A stretch of DNA of 10,194 nucleotides from Candidatus Sumerlaeota bacterium (GTDB lineage: Bacteria; Sumerlaeota; Sumerlaeia; MVZB01; JAJFLK01), in assembly GCA_021772735.1 (NCBI GenBank), contig JAJFLK010000201.1, positions 1-10,194 of the forward strand. The letters are read 5' to 3'. The notes under the pieces are model-generated. The model was not told the origin of the DNA and made no database searches. It saw only the letters and a list, made by a program, of their open reading frames with translations. Positions 1 through 7,234 of the stretch are shown one piece after another; position 1 is the stretch's first letter; every line of letters starts with the position of its first letter. Position numbers and translations under genes: made by a program.

Positions 1-1148
1 CAGTGCATCTGGTCAGTTCCCTCATCGAGAACGCGATCGAAATGCGCGCGACGGACTTTCACCTCGAATCCGGCCGCGAGGAATTGGTAGTTCGATATCG
101 CATCGACGGGCGGCTGACGCGCATTCTGAACGTGCCCGCTAATCTGAAGGGCCCGGTCACTTCGCGTATCAAGGTCCTGGCGAACATGGATGTCACCGAG
201 CGCCGCCGGGCGCAGGACGGCCACATCATGCTGGAGATCGGCGATCGTCATTTCGATTTTCGAATCGCCACCGTGCCGACGGTCTTCGGCGAAAAAGTCG
301 CCATTCGCATCCTCGACAGCTCGCGCGTCATGACTGGACTGACCGAATCCGGGATGAACAAGAAGCAGCTTGCGATGACGGAGCGCATGATCGAGCGCCC
401 TCACGGGATCATCCTTGTGACCGGCCCGACCGGGAGCGGAAAAACCTCGACACTCTATGCGTGCCTGAACGAACTCAATCAAGAGCATCGCCACCTGGTT
501 ACGATCGAGGATCCTGTTGAGTATCAGCTCGAAGGCATCAACCAGATCCAGGTTGATGCCGCGACGGGGATGTCATTCTCGGACGGTCTGCGCGCGATTC
601 TGCGTCAGGATCCGAACATCATCATGGTCGGCGAGATTCGCGATCCCGATACCGCACGCACGGCGGTTCGCGCGGCCCTGACCGGCCATCTTGTCTTCTC
701 CACGCTGCATACCAACACGTCGCTCGGGGCGATCCAATCCATGGAAAACCTGGGCGCATCGCGATACATGATCGGCGCGGCGATGGCCGGTGTAATTGCC
801 CAGCGCCTCGTCCGGCGCCTGTGCAAGTGCTCGAAAAAGAAACCTGTGACCAAGGCGATGGCGAGTCAGTTGGGCATGAAGCATACGCCAAAATTGCGGT
901 TCAATCGGCCGGTGGGTTGTGAAGAATGCCTCGGGACCGGGTATTCGGGACGCCTCGGTATTTTCGAGGTGCTTGAAGTGACTGATAAACTTCGCAAGGC
1001 CATTCTTGCGAACGAATCGATGGCAGAGCTCGAGAAAATCGTGCGCGCCGCAAAGATGGATTTCATACAGGACGCTGGAATCGAAAAGATCAAAGAAGGC
1101 GTGACTTCACCCGAAGAAGTCATCGAAAACGTCGTGCTTGAAGTCTAA
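1..1148 (+). CDS. GspE/PilB-family secretion or pilus assembly ATPase, 5'-truncated by the window edge
   Basis: This is the cytoplasmic hexameric ATPase that powers pseudopilus or pilus assembly in type II secretion and type IV pilus systems. Numbering residues from the GTG at position 3, the visible part holds the end of the N2 domain (the ATDFHLE segment at 16-22), Walker A GPTGSGKT (141-148), the Asp box VTIEDPVEYQ (166-175), Walker B DPNIIMVGEIRD (203-214) and the His box TGHLVFSTLHTN (227-238). A four-cysteine zinc site follows: C274, C276, C306 and C309. The first pair is spaced C-x-C instead of the usual C-x2-C. The GTG at 3 is probably an internal valine, because the family has more N-terminal sequence and the conserved N2 domain begins almost at the edge. 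The wording around the Asp box (EDPVEYQ, LRQDPN) is closer to GspE than to PilB or PilT. The platform gene follows after 28 nt, which supports an operon. The family is certain; the exact system (T2SS or T4P) is not. Confidence 0.95.
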   Translation, partial: VHLVSSLIENAIEMRATDFHLESGREELVVRYRIDGRLTRILNVPANLKGPVTSRIKVLANMDVTERRRAQDGHIMLEIGDRHFDFRIATVPTVFGEKVAIRILDSSRVMTGLTESGMNKKQLAMTERMIERPHGIILVTGPTGSGKTSTLYACLNELNQEHRHLVTIEDPVEYQLEGINQIQVDAATGMSFSDGLRAILRQDPNIIMVGEIRDPDTARTAVRAALTGHLVFSTLHTNTSLGAIQSMENLGASRYMIGAAMAGVIAQRLVRRLCKCSKKKPVTKAMASQLGMKHTPKLRFNRPVGCEECLGTGYSGRLGIFEVLEVTDKLRKAILANESMAELEKIVRAAKMDFIQDAGIEKIKEGVTSPEEVIENVVLEV

Positions 1149-1164
1149 GCAGACAAGAGAAAGC

Positions 1165-1169
1165 GGAGG
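1165..1169 (+). promoter_or_regulatory. Shine-Dalgarno GGAGG that fixes the GspF start
   Basis: GGAGG lies 7 nt before the ATG at 1177. It selects that ATG over the in-frame TTG at 1138, which would overlap the end of the ATPase gene and has no such site. Confidence 0.8.
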
Positions 1170-1176
1170 TTGCCTC

Positions 1177-2388
1177 ATGGGCAAAGAGGAAGAAGGCCAG
1201 GATCAGATGAAATCTTCGGACGTTCGCAGCGCCCTGGAAGGCGCGGGCGGCGACGGAGGCGACAGTGGATATCGCCACGACGTGACGGCGAAGGATATAG
1301 GATCGCATCCGGGCGAGGAAGACGCGGGCTTCGCCAGCCGGGATATCCGGATTTTCGGCGTCAACAATCTCGATCGCGCCGTGTTCTGCCGCCAGCTTGC
1401 GACGATGATCGAAGTCGGCATTCCGTTGCTGCGCTCGTTGCAGCTGCTTGCCAAGCGCACTGCGCATCAGAAGCTCAGCGCGGCCATCGGCCGCGTCGCG
1501 CATAAGGTCGAGCAGGGCCAATCGGTCTCCAAGGCGATGGATGAGGATGCGCGGGTGTTCTCCCCGCTCGTCTGCAATATCGTCCGGGTCGGCGAAGTCG
1601 GGGGCATCCTCGAAAATTCGCTCGTTCGCCTGGCCGAAATCATGGAATCGAAGACGCAGATCAGCCGGAAGATCTTCGCGGCGATGATGTATCCGCTCGT
1701 CGCGCTGATCGTTGCGTTCGGCGTCGTCATGGTGATTCTTGTCAAGGCGGTCCCGGTGTTCACCGAGGTCTATGCGAAAGCCGATGCGGAGCTTCCCGGG
1801 CCGACGCAGATCGTCATGAATCTAAGTTCGGCGGCCACAAATTTTTGGCCGCTTTGGGTGCTCATCACCATCGGCCTCGTCGTCGGATTGCCGGCATATT
1901 TCAGAACGCCTCCGGGCAGAACGATGCTCTCTTTCTTGACACTGCGATTCCCGGTGCTCGGGCGCATCTCAAGGAAGATCGCGATGGCTCGTTTCAGCCG
2001 TACCTTGAGCAGTCTGCTTTCGGCCGGTATCCCGCTGGCCGAGTGTCTTGAGATCTCGGCCGCGACCAACGAAAACACGCTGGTCTCCGCCGCGCTTCGT
2101 CGAGTCCACACCGCCGTGCAGAGCGGTGAAAAAGTTGGCCCCGCCCTTGCCCGGACCCGCATCTTCGAACCGCTCGTCGTCGATATGATCTCGATCGGCG
2201 AGGAGACCGGCACGCTGGATCGCATGCTCGAACGCATCGCGGATATCTACGATGCTGACGTGGATGCAACGCTGTCCGGCGTCTCGGCGATCATCGAGCC
2301 GGTGCTCATCGTATTCCTCGGCGGCATCGTGATCTTCATCGCGCTTGCGGTGATGCTGCCTTATTTCAATCTCTCCGACGTCGTCTAG
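1177..2388 (+). CDS. GspF/PilC-family inner-membrane platform protein
   Basis: This is the polytopic inner-membrane platform protein of type II secretion / type IV pilus machines, the partner of the ATPase encoded just upstream. It has 403 residues, normal for the family. Two T2SF repeats are visible, at about 68-189 and 270-392. Each has the typical opening (FCRQLATMIEVGIPLLRSL; FSRTLSSLLSAGIPLAECL) and the VGE or GEETG turn (VRVGEVGGILENSL at 137-149; SIGEETGTLDRML at 339-351). Membrane segments lie at about 167-189, 225-242 and 369-393. The first 55 or so residues are hydrophilic and rich in Gly, Asp and Glu. They do not resemble the usual GspF N-terminus, which carries a YxYxAxxxxG-like segment. 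The start is set by GGAGG 7 nt upstream. A hairpin terminator follows 62 nt after the stop, so the visible operon ends here without pseudopilin genes. Confidence 0.93.
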   Translation: MGKEEEGQDQMKSSDVRSALEGAGGDGGDSGYRHDVTAKDIGSHPGEEDAGFASRDIRIFGVNNLDRAVFCRQLATMIEVGIPLLRSLQLLAKRTAHQKLSAAIGRVAHKVEQGQSVSKAMDEDARVFSPLVCNIVRVGEVGGILENSLVRLAEIMESKTQISRKIFAAMMYPLVALIVAFGVVMVILVKAVPVFTEVYAKADAELPGPTQIVMNLSSAATNFWPLWVLITIGLVVGLPAYFRTPPGRTMLSFLTLRFPVLGRISRKIAMARFSRTLSSLLSAGIPLAECLEISAATNENTLVSAALRRVHTAVQSGEKVGPALARTRIFEPLVVDMISIGEETGTLDRMLERIADIYDADVDATLSGVSAIIEPVLIVFLGGIVIFIALAVMLPYFNLSDVV

Positions 2389-2449
2389 CGGCCTCTGTGC
2401 GCGGCTCGTCCGCGCTCGCCGCTTGCCGTCTGGGGCAACTTCAAATCGC

Positions 2450-2479
2450 AAAGGCCGGGCGTTCATTCGCTCGGCCTTT
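2450..2479 (+). terminator. Terminator hairpin after the GspE-GspF operon
   Basis: A 12-bp stem (AAAGGCCGGGCG paired with CGCTCGGCCTTT, one G-T wobble) closes a TTCATT loop. The arms begin with AAA and end with TTT, the usual look of a Rho-independent and partly bidirectional terminator, although the T run is only three long. It lies 62 nt after the platform gene stop. Confidence 0.65.
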
Positions 2480-2521
2480 CGCGTTGCGCCCCGGCGGGCC
2501 CCCGTCGCGACTCCCAGCGCG

Positions 2522-2561
2522 GCCGGGCGCCGGGCGAGAACGCTACGTTGAAACGCCCGGC
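2522..2561 (+). repeat. Overlapping GCCGGGCG direct repeats with one complementary arm (leader hairpin)
   Basis: GCCGGGCG occurs at 2522-2529 and again at 2529-2536, and its exact complement CGCCCGGC is at 2554-2561. Either copy can pair with the single right arm to give an 8-bp perfect stem. A third copy of the same octamer forms part of the left arm of the terminator at 2454-2461. The hairpin is followed by TTCTCTCGTTT and lies 58 nt before the next start codon. It could be a second terminator or a leader element; the sequence alone does not decide. Confidence 0.4.
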
Positions 2562-2619
2562 TTCTCTCGTTTAGGCTTGAGGCGGCCCGTGCTCGGTCTG
2601 ACGCGAAAGGCTTTTCTCC

Positions 2620-3060
2620 ATGTTGATCGGCAAGTATCCCCGCGATAAAGATCAACTCATACTGGAGTTGGATGCAGCGATGCGTCTGCGCGATGTGAAT
2701 CGGATCATGCAGCTCAAGGATCGGCTTGCGCCGCGCTGGTGGGAGGGAATGGCCGTGGTGATGCTCTTCATCTCGGCGCTCGGCCTACTCGCTTCGCTTT
2801 TTCAATACGTCGATCTGCGCGACGAACCGCTCAATACCTGGATGCTTTTCTGGTTCGGGCTGATGATCCTGACTTCGGTCTTCTGCTTTCAGTTCATCAT
2901 TTTCAAGCTCTACAACCTGCGTCGGGCGAACGATGTTCTGACGCGCATGGTCTCCGATATACATTCCCGCCTTGAGAAGATCGCCGAAGCCGCCGAGCGG
3001 ATTCCCGAACAGGGCGGAGCGATACGGACCGAAAGCGAACCCTCGAAGCCGTCGGACTGA
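2620..3060 (+). CDS. Small two-helix membrane protein of unknown function
   Basis: I do not recognise this 146-residue protein. It has a charged N-terminal region of about 40 residues that looks helical. Two hydrophobic helices follow, at about 43-62 and 73-95, joined by a short acidic loop. After them comes a charged, probably coiled-coil stretch (about 100-128) and a hydrophilic tail rich in Glu, Ser and Pro. Both termini would lie on the same side of the membrane. AAAGG sits 9 nt before the ATG, which supports this start. The terminator and leader hairpin upstream separate it from the secretion genes, so it is probably its own transcription unit. It converges on the O-antigen ligase-like gene with a 68-nt gap. 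Size and topology would fit an accessory membrane scaffold, but no role can be assigned. Confidence 0.8.
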   Translation: MLIGKYPRDKDQLILELDAAMRLRDVNRIMQLKDRLAPRWWEGMAVVMLFISALGLLASLFQYVDLRDEPLNTWMLFWFGLMILTSVFCFQFIIFKLYNLRRANDVLTRMVSDIHSRLEKIAEAAERIPEQGGAIRTESEPSKPSD

Positions 3061-3128
3061 CGCTCCTCGGCGGTCCATGCCCTCGCGGCCGGGCTCTCAC
3101 CGTGTGCGATGATTTCCCGACGAACCTT

Positions 3129-5090
3129 TTAAGGCGAAGCCGCAGTCTTGTTACTCTGCTGAAATCTCTCCCTGAACGCCGCCATCTTTTCTTCGGCCTC
3201 TTTGTTTCGACCGAGCTGGGCGAGCGCTCGGGCTTCGCGGTGATAAAGCTCGCTGCTGTTAAGCCGCCGCCGAACTTGTTCGAGCTGCGCCAGCGCATCG
3301 CTCGGCCTTCGCTGCTCGATGAGGAACTCCGAGAATCGACTGCGCGCTCCGGTCGCCCAAGGGTCCAGGGCGAGCGTCAGTTCAAGCATTCGCTCTTCAT
3401 CGCTCGCAGCCTGCGAGGCGAGGACGTAATTGTCCGCCGCCAGGGCTTGCTCTTTTAGCAACCGGGATTGGTGGGCAACGGTGTATGCATTGTGAGCCCG
3501 CACTGGTCGCCAGAACTGCGCGGCTGCGAGCAGCGCCGCGACGATGAGCAGCGCGGCTGCCGCCGTCGCCACGCCGCGCGATACCGGCAGCGCAACGCCG
3601 AACGAATCCGGCCGGCGGTCCATCTCGACGAAATCGACTCGCCAGGTCAGCGGACCGGATTGAGACACGAGCGGCGGCGTGCGCGGCCTGCCTTTGCGCG
3701 ATCTCTCTTCGATGACGACCGCCGCGAGCAAAAGATACAAAGCGATGGCGCCGCTCGGCTGTTGCAGCGCGAAGTTCATCATCGCGTGGGCGAGCCACGC
3801 CGCGAGCATCGCCATCAACGTCATGCGAATGTAGAACTCGCCGACGCGCGCCAGCGTGATCTCTTTCAGTAACGACGCAAAAGCTGCTCCGAGCATCCAA
3901 AGCAGCACCACAAGGCCGATCACGCCGACCTCGCTCCAGGTTTGCAGAAAGACGTTATGCGCGGCGTTTGTCCACTGACCTTGATAACGCGCGACATCGG
4001 CTCGCCCTTCGAGAAGCGGCGACTTCATTTCCGGATAGACGTATGTGAAATTGCCCGCGCCGACGCCAAGAATGGGATTGTTGCGAACAATCTCCGCGCC
4101 GCCGGCCCAGATGACCAGCCGCGTCGGCCCGCCCTCGGCCCATCGCTCCGATGCGAACCCGACCTTGAGCAACCCCGGGCGATGCGGATTGCCCGGCACA
4201 TCGGTCAGGAAGAACCCGAGCATCGCCGCCCAAGCAACGCCAAGCGTCACCCATCGCCCGCGCCGGCGGAAGAATCGTCCCCGCTCGCGCTGCCAGACCA
4301 TCCCGAGCATGATCGCGCCGCCGATGAACAGGCCCAGGTTCGAGCCGACCGAATAGACGACGGTCAATGCCGCAGCGAGAATCACGGCAGCGATCAGCGC
4401 GGCCGCTCTTGCGCCGGCACGACGCGCCTGTCCGAGGACGACCAGATCGAGCAGCAGCGCCAGCGCCAGCAGATCGCCGATGTGGTTTGTGTTTCCCAGT
4501 CCGGCCGAGAGATAACCGCGCCAATCCGGCAGATTGGCGACGATCCCCAGGCGTTCGGGCCAGAACGCGCGGATGAAATCCTGATACAGGGTCCAGATCG
4601 CCGTGGCGACGGCCACGCCGATCCATGCCCAGGCCAGACGCATGATCCCTCTGCGCCGCCTCCCGATCACTTGCGGCACGAGCCCCAGTGCGGCGGTCAG
4701 CCAGGTCAGGTGCAGTGCGCGCTGGACGGCGAGCGTCGGGCTCGGCGCCCACAGGGCGCTTGCGTAATGGAGAACAACGAACGCAAGCGCGGCGGCACAG
4801 ACCGGATGGAGCACGAATCGGACGGGCTTGCCGAACAGGGCACGGCCGAGCATCGCGGCGAGCCCAAGCGCCGTCATCGTCGCCATCCAGGCCCATTTGG
4901 GCGAGAAGTAGGCGTCGTAATAAGCATGTCGATTGATGACGAGCGGCGTGACGACGAAGCCGGTGACGCTCGCGACTGCCAGCCACGCCAGCGCCTCGGG
5001 CATCCGCGATGCCGCCTGTTCCGAGTTGCCTGTTTCACTCGCCATCGTCGGGTCCACCGTCGTCAGGTCCGGCCGCTTCGCCATGCGCAT
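3129..5090 (-). CDS. O-antigen ligase/polymerase-like membrane protein (Wzy_C superfamily) with C-terminal TPR-like domain
   Basis: The 653-residue protein has about ten to twelve hydrophobic helices between residues 33 and 462. A large loop between helices carries the Wzy_C/WaaL signature: RLVIWAGGAEIVRNNPILGVG (from 324) and then H378-N379, nine residues, G389-x2-G392. This fits the H[NSQ]-x9-G-x2-[GTY] pattern described for O-antigen ligases, in which the His is needed for transfer of the lipid-linked glycan. Proteins of this family join or polymerise glycans on the periplasmic face of the inner membrane. A further hydrophobic helix at about 506-526 is followed by about 120 helical residues with TPR-like A/L spacing (ALAQLEQV, ARALAQLGR). 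Whether the product is a ligase, a polymerase or a protein O-glycosyltransferase cannot be told. The start is uncertain: the ATG at 5090 has no clear ribosome site, while M16 (ATG at 5043-5045) has GGTGGA 7 nt upstream. Confidence 0.88.
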   Translation of the reverse strand: MRMAKRPDLTTVDPTMASETGNSEQAASRMPEALAWLAVASVTGFVVTPLVINRHAYYDAYFSPKWAWMATMTALGLAAMLGRALFGKPVRFVLHPVCAAALAFVVLHYASALWAPSPTLAVQRALHLTWLTAALGLVPQVIGRRRRGIMRLAWAWIGVAVATAIWTLYQDFIRAFWPERLGIVANLPDWRGYLSAGLGNTNHIGDLLALALLLDLVVLGQARRAGARAAALIAAVILAAALTVVYSVGSNLGLFIGGAIMLGMVWQRERGRFFRRRGRWVTLGVAWAAMLGFFLTDVPGNPHRPGLLKVGFASERWAEGGPTRLVIWAGGAEIVRNNPILGVGAGNFTYVYPEMKSPLLEGRADVARYQGQWTNAAHNVFLQTWSEVGVIGLVVLLWMLGAAFASLLKEITLARVGEFYIRMTLMAMLAAWLAHAMMNFALQQPSGAIALYLLLAAVVIEERSRKGRPRTPPLVSQSGPLTWRVDFVEMDRRPDSFGVALPVSRGVATAAAALLIVAALLAAAQFWRPVRAHNAYTVAHQSRLLKEQALAADNYVLASQAASDEERMLELTLALDPWATGARSRFSEFLIEQRRPSDALAQLEQVRRRLNSSELYHREARALAQLGRNKEAEEKMAAFRERFQQSNKTAASP

Positions 5091-5111
5091 ATTCGAGCCG
5101 TTCGGCCCCGA

Positions 5112-5140
5112 AGCCTACACGGTCGGCCGGGCCGAGCCAA
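5112..5140 (-). promoter_or_regulatory. Weak candidate promoter for the O-antigen ligase-like gene
   Basis: On the minus strand TTGGCT is followed after 17 nt by TAGGCT. Only about half of each hexamer matches the sigma70 consensus, but spacing and position in the 114-nt gap are suitable. The gene may instead be read through from the XdhC-MocA gene, since I see no terminator between them. Confidence 0.2.
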
Positions 5141-5204
5141 GCGGCTCAAGTGGCGTCGGGGTCTCAGGATTTTTCAAAGGGCCGGGGGATCCGGAGGCTG
5201 AATG

Positions 5205-6659
5205 TTATTCGGCGCGCGCCTGTTGGACGTCTTCGGGTGTGTTCAGGTTGGTCAGGGCGGCGGGGTCGGGCCATTCGAACTCGACCTTGTGCTCGGGCGG
5301 CAGATCACGGATCAGGAAATCGAGCCGATCGGCTGAGGCGTCTGCGGAGAGGATGGACGCGAACAGGCGATGACCCAGGATAACCGGGTGTCCGTGGCGG
5401 GTTTCGGTTTTTGCCGAGTCGCCTTCGGCAGCGACCTTAACGGCGGGGCGCGTCGCCCAGGCGCCGGTCGATTCATGCCGATCCCAGAGCGCCGCGACGA
5501 GATCCGGGCTCAAGGGCACCATATCGACCGGCGTGATGAGGAGCGAATCGAGATCAGGCGTCGCGCGGATCATCTCACGCAGGCCGAGCTGGATCGACGC
5601 GAACAGCGGAGCCTCGGGGTGGGTGGTCATGATCCGGTGCTCCGGTCCCGCGATACGCTCGGCTTCTTCGCGATACATCTCCGGATAGACGGCCCGCCAG
5701 ATGTCCGCGCCCGCCTCGGTGAAAATCCGCGCGTGCGCCGCGAGCAGCGGTTCGCCATCGAATTCGAGCGCGCCCTTCCAGCGTCCCATCCGCCGCGATG
5801 CGCCTCCGGCGAGGATCAACGCCCCGCGCTTGCCCGGCGCAGTCTCGGGTCCTGGTTCGACCCCGGCTGTCTGCGTGCGCCGCTCGGTGTCGGCGGCGTG
5901 ATAGATCGCAAGCAACTGCGCGCCGACTCCGATGGCGATCTCCTGGGGCGTGCGGCCGAGCTTCGGATCGCCGATAGGACAGACGATCCGCGCCAGCTCG
6001 GCGTCGCTGAATCCCATTGCTTCGAGACGTTGCCGAAAGCGCCGCCATTTGGTCCGGCTGCCGATCAGTCCGATCCACTTGAACTCGAAACGCATCGCAA
6101 GGCGGCATAGTTCGAGGTCCAGCGCATGTTCGTGCGTCAAGATCAGCAGTTGCGTCCGCCCCGCACGCTCGCCCCAGTCGCGCACCACTGCGTCGGGGTC
6201 GTCGGCGATGACGTCGATCGATTCGTCGAATCGCGCCGGGTCGGCCCAATCGGACCGCGAATCGACGACGGTGACGCGCAGTGGCGTCTCGGCCAGCACC
6301 GAGGCCAGTTGCGTCGCGACGTGCCCCGCGCCGCAGATCAAAACCTCATCGGGCGCGACGATCTTGCCCAAGAAGACTTTGACCAGCCCGCCGCAGCATT
6401 GGCCCAGCTCGGCCGAAAGCGGATATTCGATAAACGCGCTGGCGCGCTCGGGATCGTTCCAGAGCGCCTCGGCCTCGCCGAGACATTGCAGCTCCAAGTT
6501 GCCCCCGCCGATGGTCCCTTCGGCCGAGCCATCCGGAAACCAGCGCATCCGCGCCCCGGCCTCGCGCGGCCCCGAGCCCTGCACATCAACGACGATGATC
6601 TCGACGTGCGGCCGATCTGCGGGGGTGTCTGAGGAGCGGTCCTGTTTGCGGTTTTTCAT
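5205..6659 (-). CDS. XdhC-MocA fusion: molybdenum cofactor insertion/maturation protein fused to a molybdopterin nucleotidyltransferase
   Basis: The 484-residue product joins two functions for molybdenum hydroxylases of the xanthine dehydrogenase family. Residues 18-97 are an XdhC/CoxI domain with GSGPREAGARM (28-38), GTIGGGNLE (48-56) and QCCGG (87-91). Residues 104-255 are the Rossmann XdhC domain: ICGAGHVATQLA (108-119), GLIGSRTKWRRF (197-208) and CPIGDPKLGRTPQEIA (227-242). After a linker, residues 278-484 form a MobA/MocA-like nucleotidyltransferase: LAGGASRRMGRWK (283-295), TPVDM (376-380), HGHPV (422-426) and NLNTPED (471-477). RMGRWK and GHPV resemble E. coli MocA, which makes the cytosine dinucleotide cofactor; LAGG is the MobA form. 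The N-terminal helix usual before the XdhC motif seems to be replaced by a short charged tail. CAGG lies 6 nt before the ATG. No molybdenum enzyme gene is nearby. Confidence 0.92.
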   Translation of the reverse strand: MKNRKQDRSSDTPADRPHVEIIVVDVQGSGPREAGARMRWFPDGSAEGTIGGGNLELQCLGEAEALWNDPERASAFIEYPLSAELGQCCGGLVKVFLGKIVAPDEVLICGAGHVATQLASVLAETPLRVTVVDSRSDWADPARFDESIDVIADDPDAVVRDWGERAGRTQLLILTHEHALDLELCRLAMRFEFKWIGLIGSRTKWRRFRQRLEAMGFSDAELARIVCPIGDPKLGRTPQEIAIGVGAQLLAIYHAADTERRTQTAGVEPGPETAPGKRGALILAGGASRRMGRWKGALEFDGEPLLAAHARIFTEAGADIWRAVYPEMYREEAERIAGPEHRIMTTHPEAPLFASIQLGLREMIRATPDLDSLLITPVDMVPLSPDLVAALWDRHESTGAWATRPAVKVAAEGDSAKTETRHGHPVILGHRLFASILSADASADRLDFLIRDLPPEHKVEFEWPDPAALTNLNTPEDVQQARAE

Positions 6660-6741
6660 CGGTTGCCTGCTCGGGGGGCGAAAAAATTCACGAAGGCATC
6701 TGCGTCGCGCGGCGGCACTGACGCCCGTTGCTCACGGTGCC

Positions 6742-6771
6742 ATTATATCTTCCCGTGCGGGGATGGATCAA
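6742..6771 (-). promoter_or_regulatory. Sigma70-type promoter of the XdhC-MocA gene
   Basis: On the minus strand TTGATC (6771-6766) and a perfect TATAAT (6747-6742) are separated by 18 nt. Transcription would begin near 6735, giving a leader of about 76 nt before the ATG at 6659. The spacer holds the small inverted repeat CCCGTGCGGG (6752-6761), which could be a binding site. This start makes the fusion gene independent of the regulator gene upstream. Confidence 0.65.
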
Positions 6772-6880
6772 GTTGGCAACCCGAATAGTCTTGTCGATCG
6801 TCCCGGGAAGCGCAAGCGAGGGAGCATTGAATCATAGCACTCGGAACCCCTGGCGAGGATGTATTGGCGTTCGCCCCTCC

Positions 6881-7234
6881 CTAAAACTCATCCTCGCTTT
6901 CGACCGGCTGGCTGACTTCGATGAACGCCTCGACCGATGTGCGCAGGACTCGGGTCTGGCGCGGGCCGAAGCGGACAACCTCGAATGCGCCCTCCTCGAT
7001 CAGTTGATAAACCCGTTTGGGGCTGATGTCGAGCAGTGTGGCCACGCGCCGGATGCGCATGCACTCGATCCTGCGGTCGCGCTCGGACAACGAGGCTGGC
7101 GACCGGGTCGGTGGGCGACTCTGTTGCCGCGGCTGCGTCGGGGCGGCGTTTGTCGATCGAGCGCCGGATTTTCCGGTCCCTTGGCCTCGGGCTTTGGTTT
7201 TGCGCTCGGGCGGGTCTGGGGCAAAAGTTCTCAT
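6881..7234 (-). CDS. Small excisionase/MerR-like helix-turn-helix DNA-binding protein
   Basis: Starting at the ATG at 7232-7234 the protein has 117 residues. Residues 1-55 are basic and low in complexity (Pro, Arg, Ser, Thr), probably disordered. Residues 59-106 form a HTH_17/excisionase-type winged helix: MRIRRVATLLDISPKRVYQL, followed by a wing with FGPRQTRVL and the closing helix SVEAFIE. This pattern is known from phage excisionases, but also from many chromosomal regulators. The tail is acidic (ESEDEF). AGGA lies 5 nt before this ATG. The open frame reaches back to 7411, but the extra 59 residues look non-coding and lack a ribosome site. There is no integrase, att site or other phage gene nearby, so a small regulator is more likely than an excisionase. 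Its target is unknown; the XdhC-MocA gene downstream has its own promoter. Confidence 0.75.
   Translation of the reverse strand: MRTFAPDPPERKTKARGQGTGKSGARSTNAAPTQPRQQSRPPTRSPASLSERDRRIECMRIRRVATLLDISPKRVYQLIEEGAFEVVRFGPRQTRVLRTSVEAFIEVSQPVESEDEF

Noticed and set aside
1138..1176. Upstream TTG start for the platform protein
   Set aside because: It would overlap the ATPase gene end and lacks a ribosome site, while the ATG at 1177 has GGAGG at 7 nt.
3061..3128. Shared terminator between the two convergent genes
   Set aside because: Only short stems such as CCTT/AAGG are visible; nothing resembles a real terminator.
3942..5201. 419-codon ORF on the plus strand opposite the O-antigen ligase-like gene
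   Set aside because: Its product is rich in Arg, Asp, His and Pro with no domain, the usual shadow of a GC-rich membrane-protein gene; the minus strand shows a clear family motif.
5091..5204. Terminator between the XdhC-MocA and O-antigen ligase-like genes
   Set aside because: No stem with a following T run is present on the minus strand.
5370..6837. Plus-strand ORFs opposite the XdhC-MocA gene (5370-6110 and 5932-6837)
   Set aside because: They lie antisense to a gene with conserved motifs along its whole length and have Arg/Ser-rich shadow composition.
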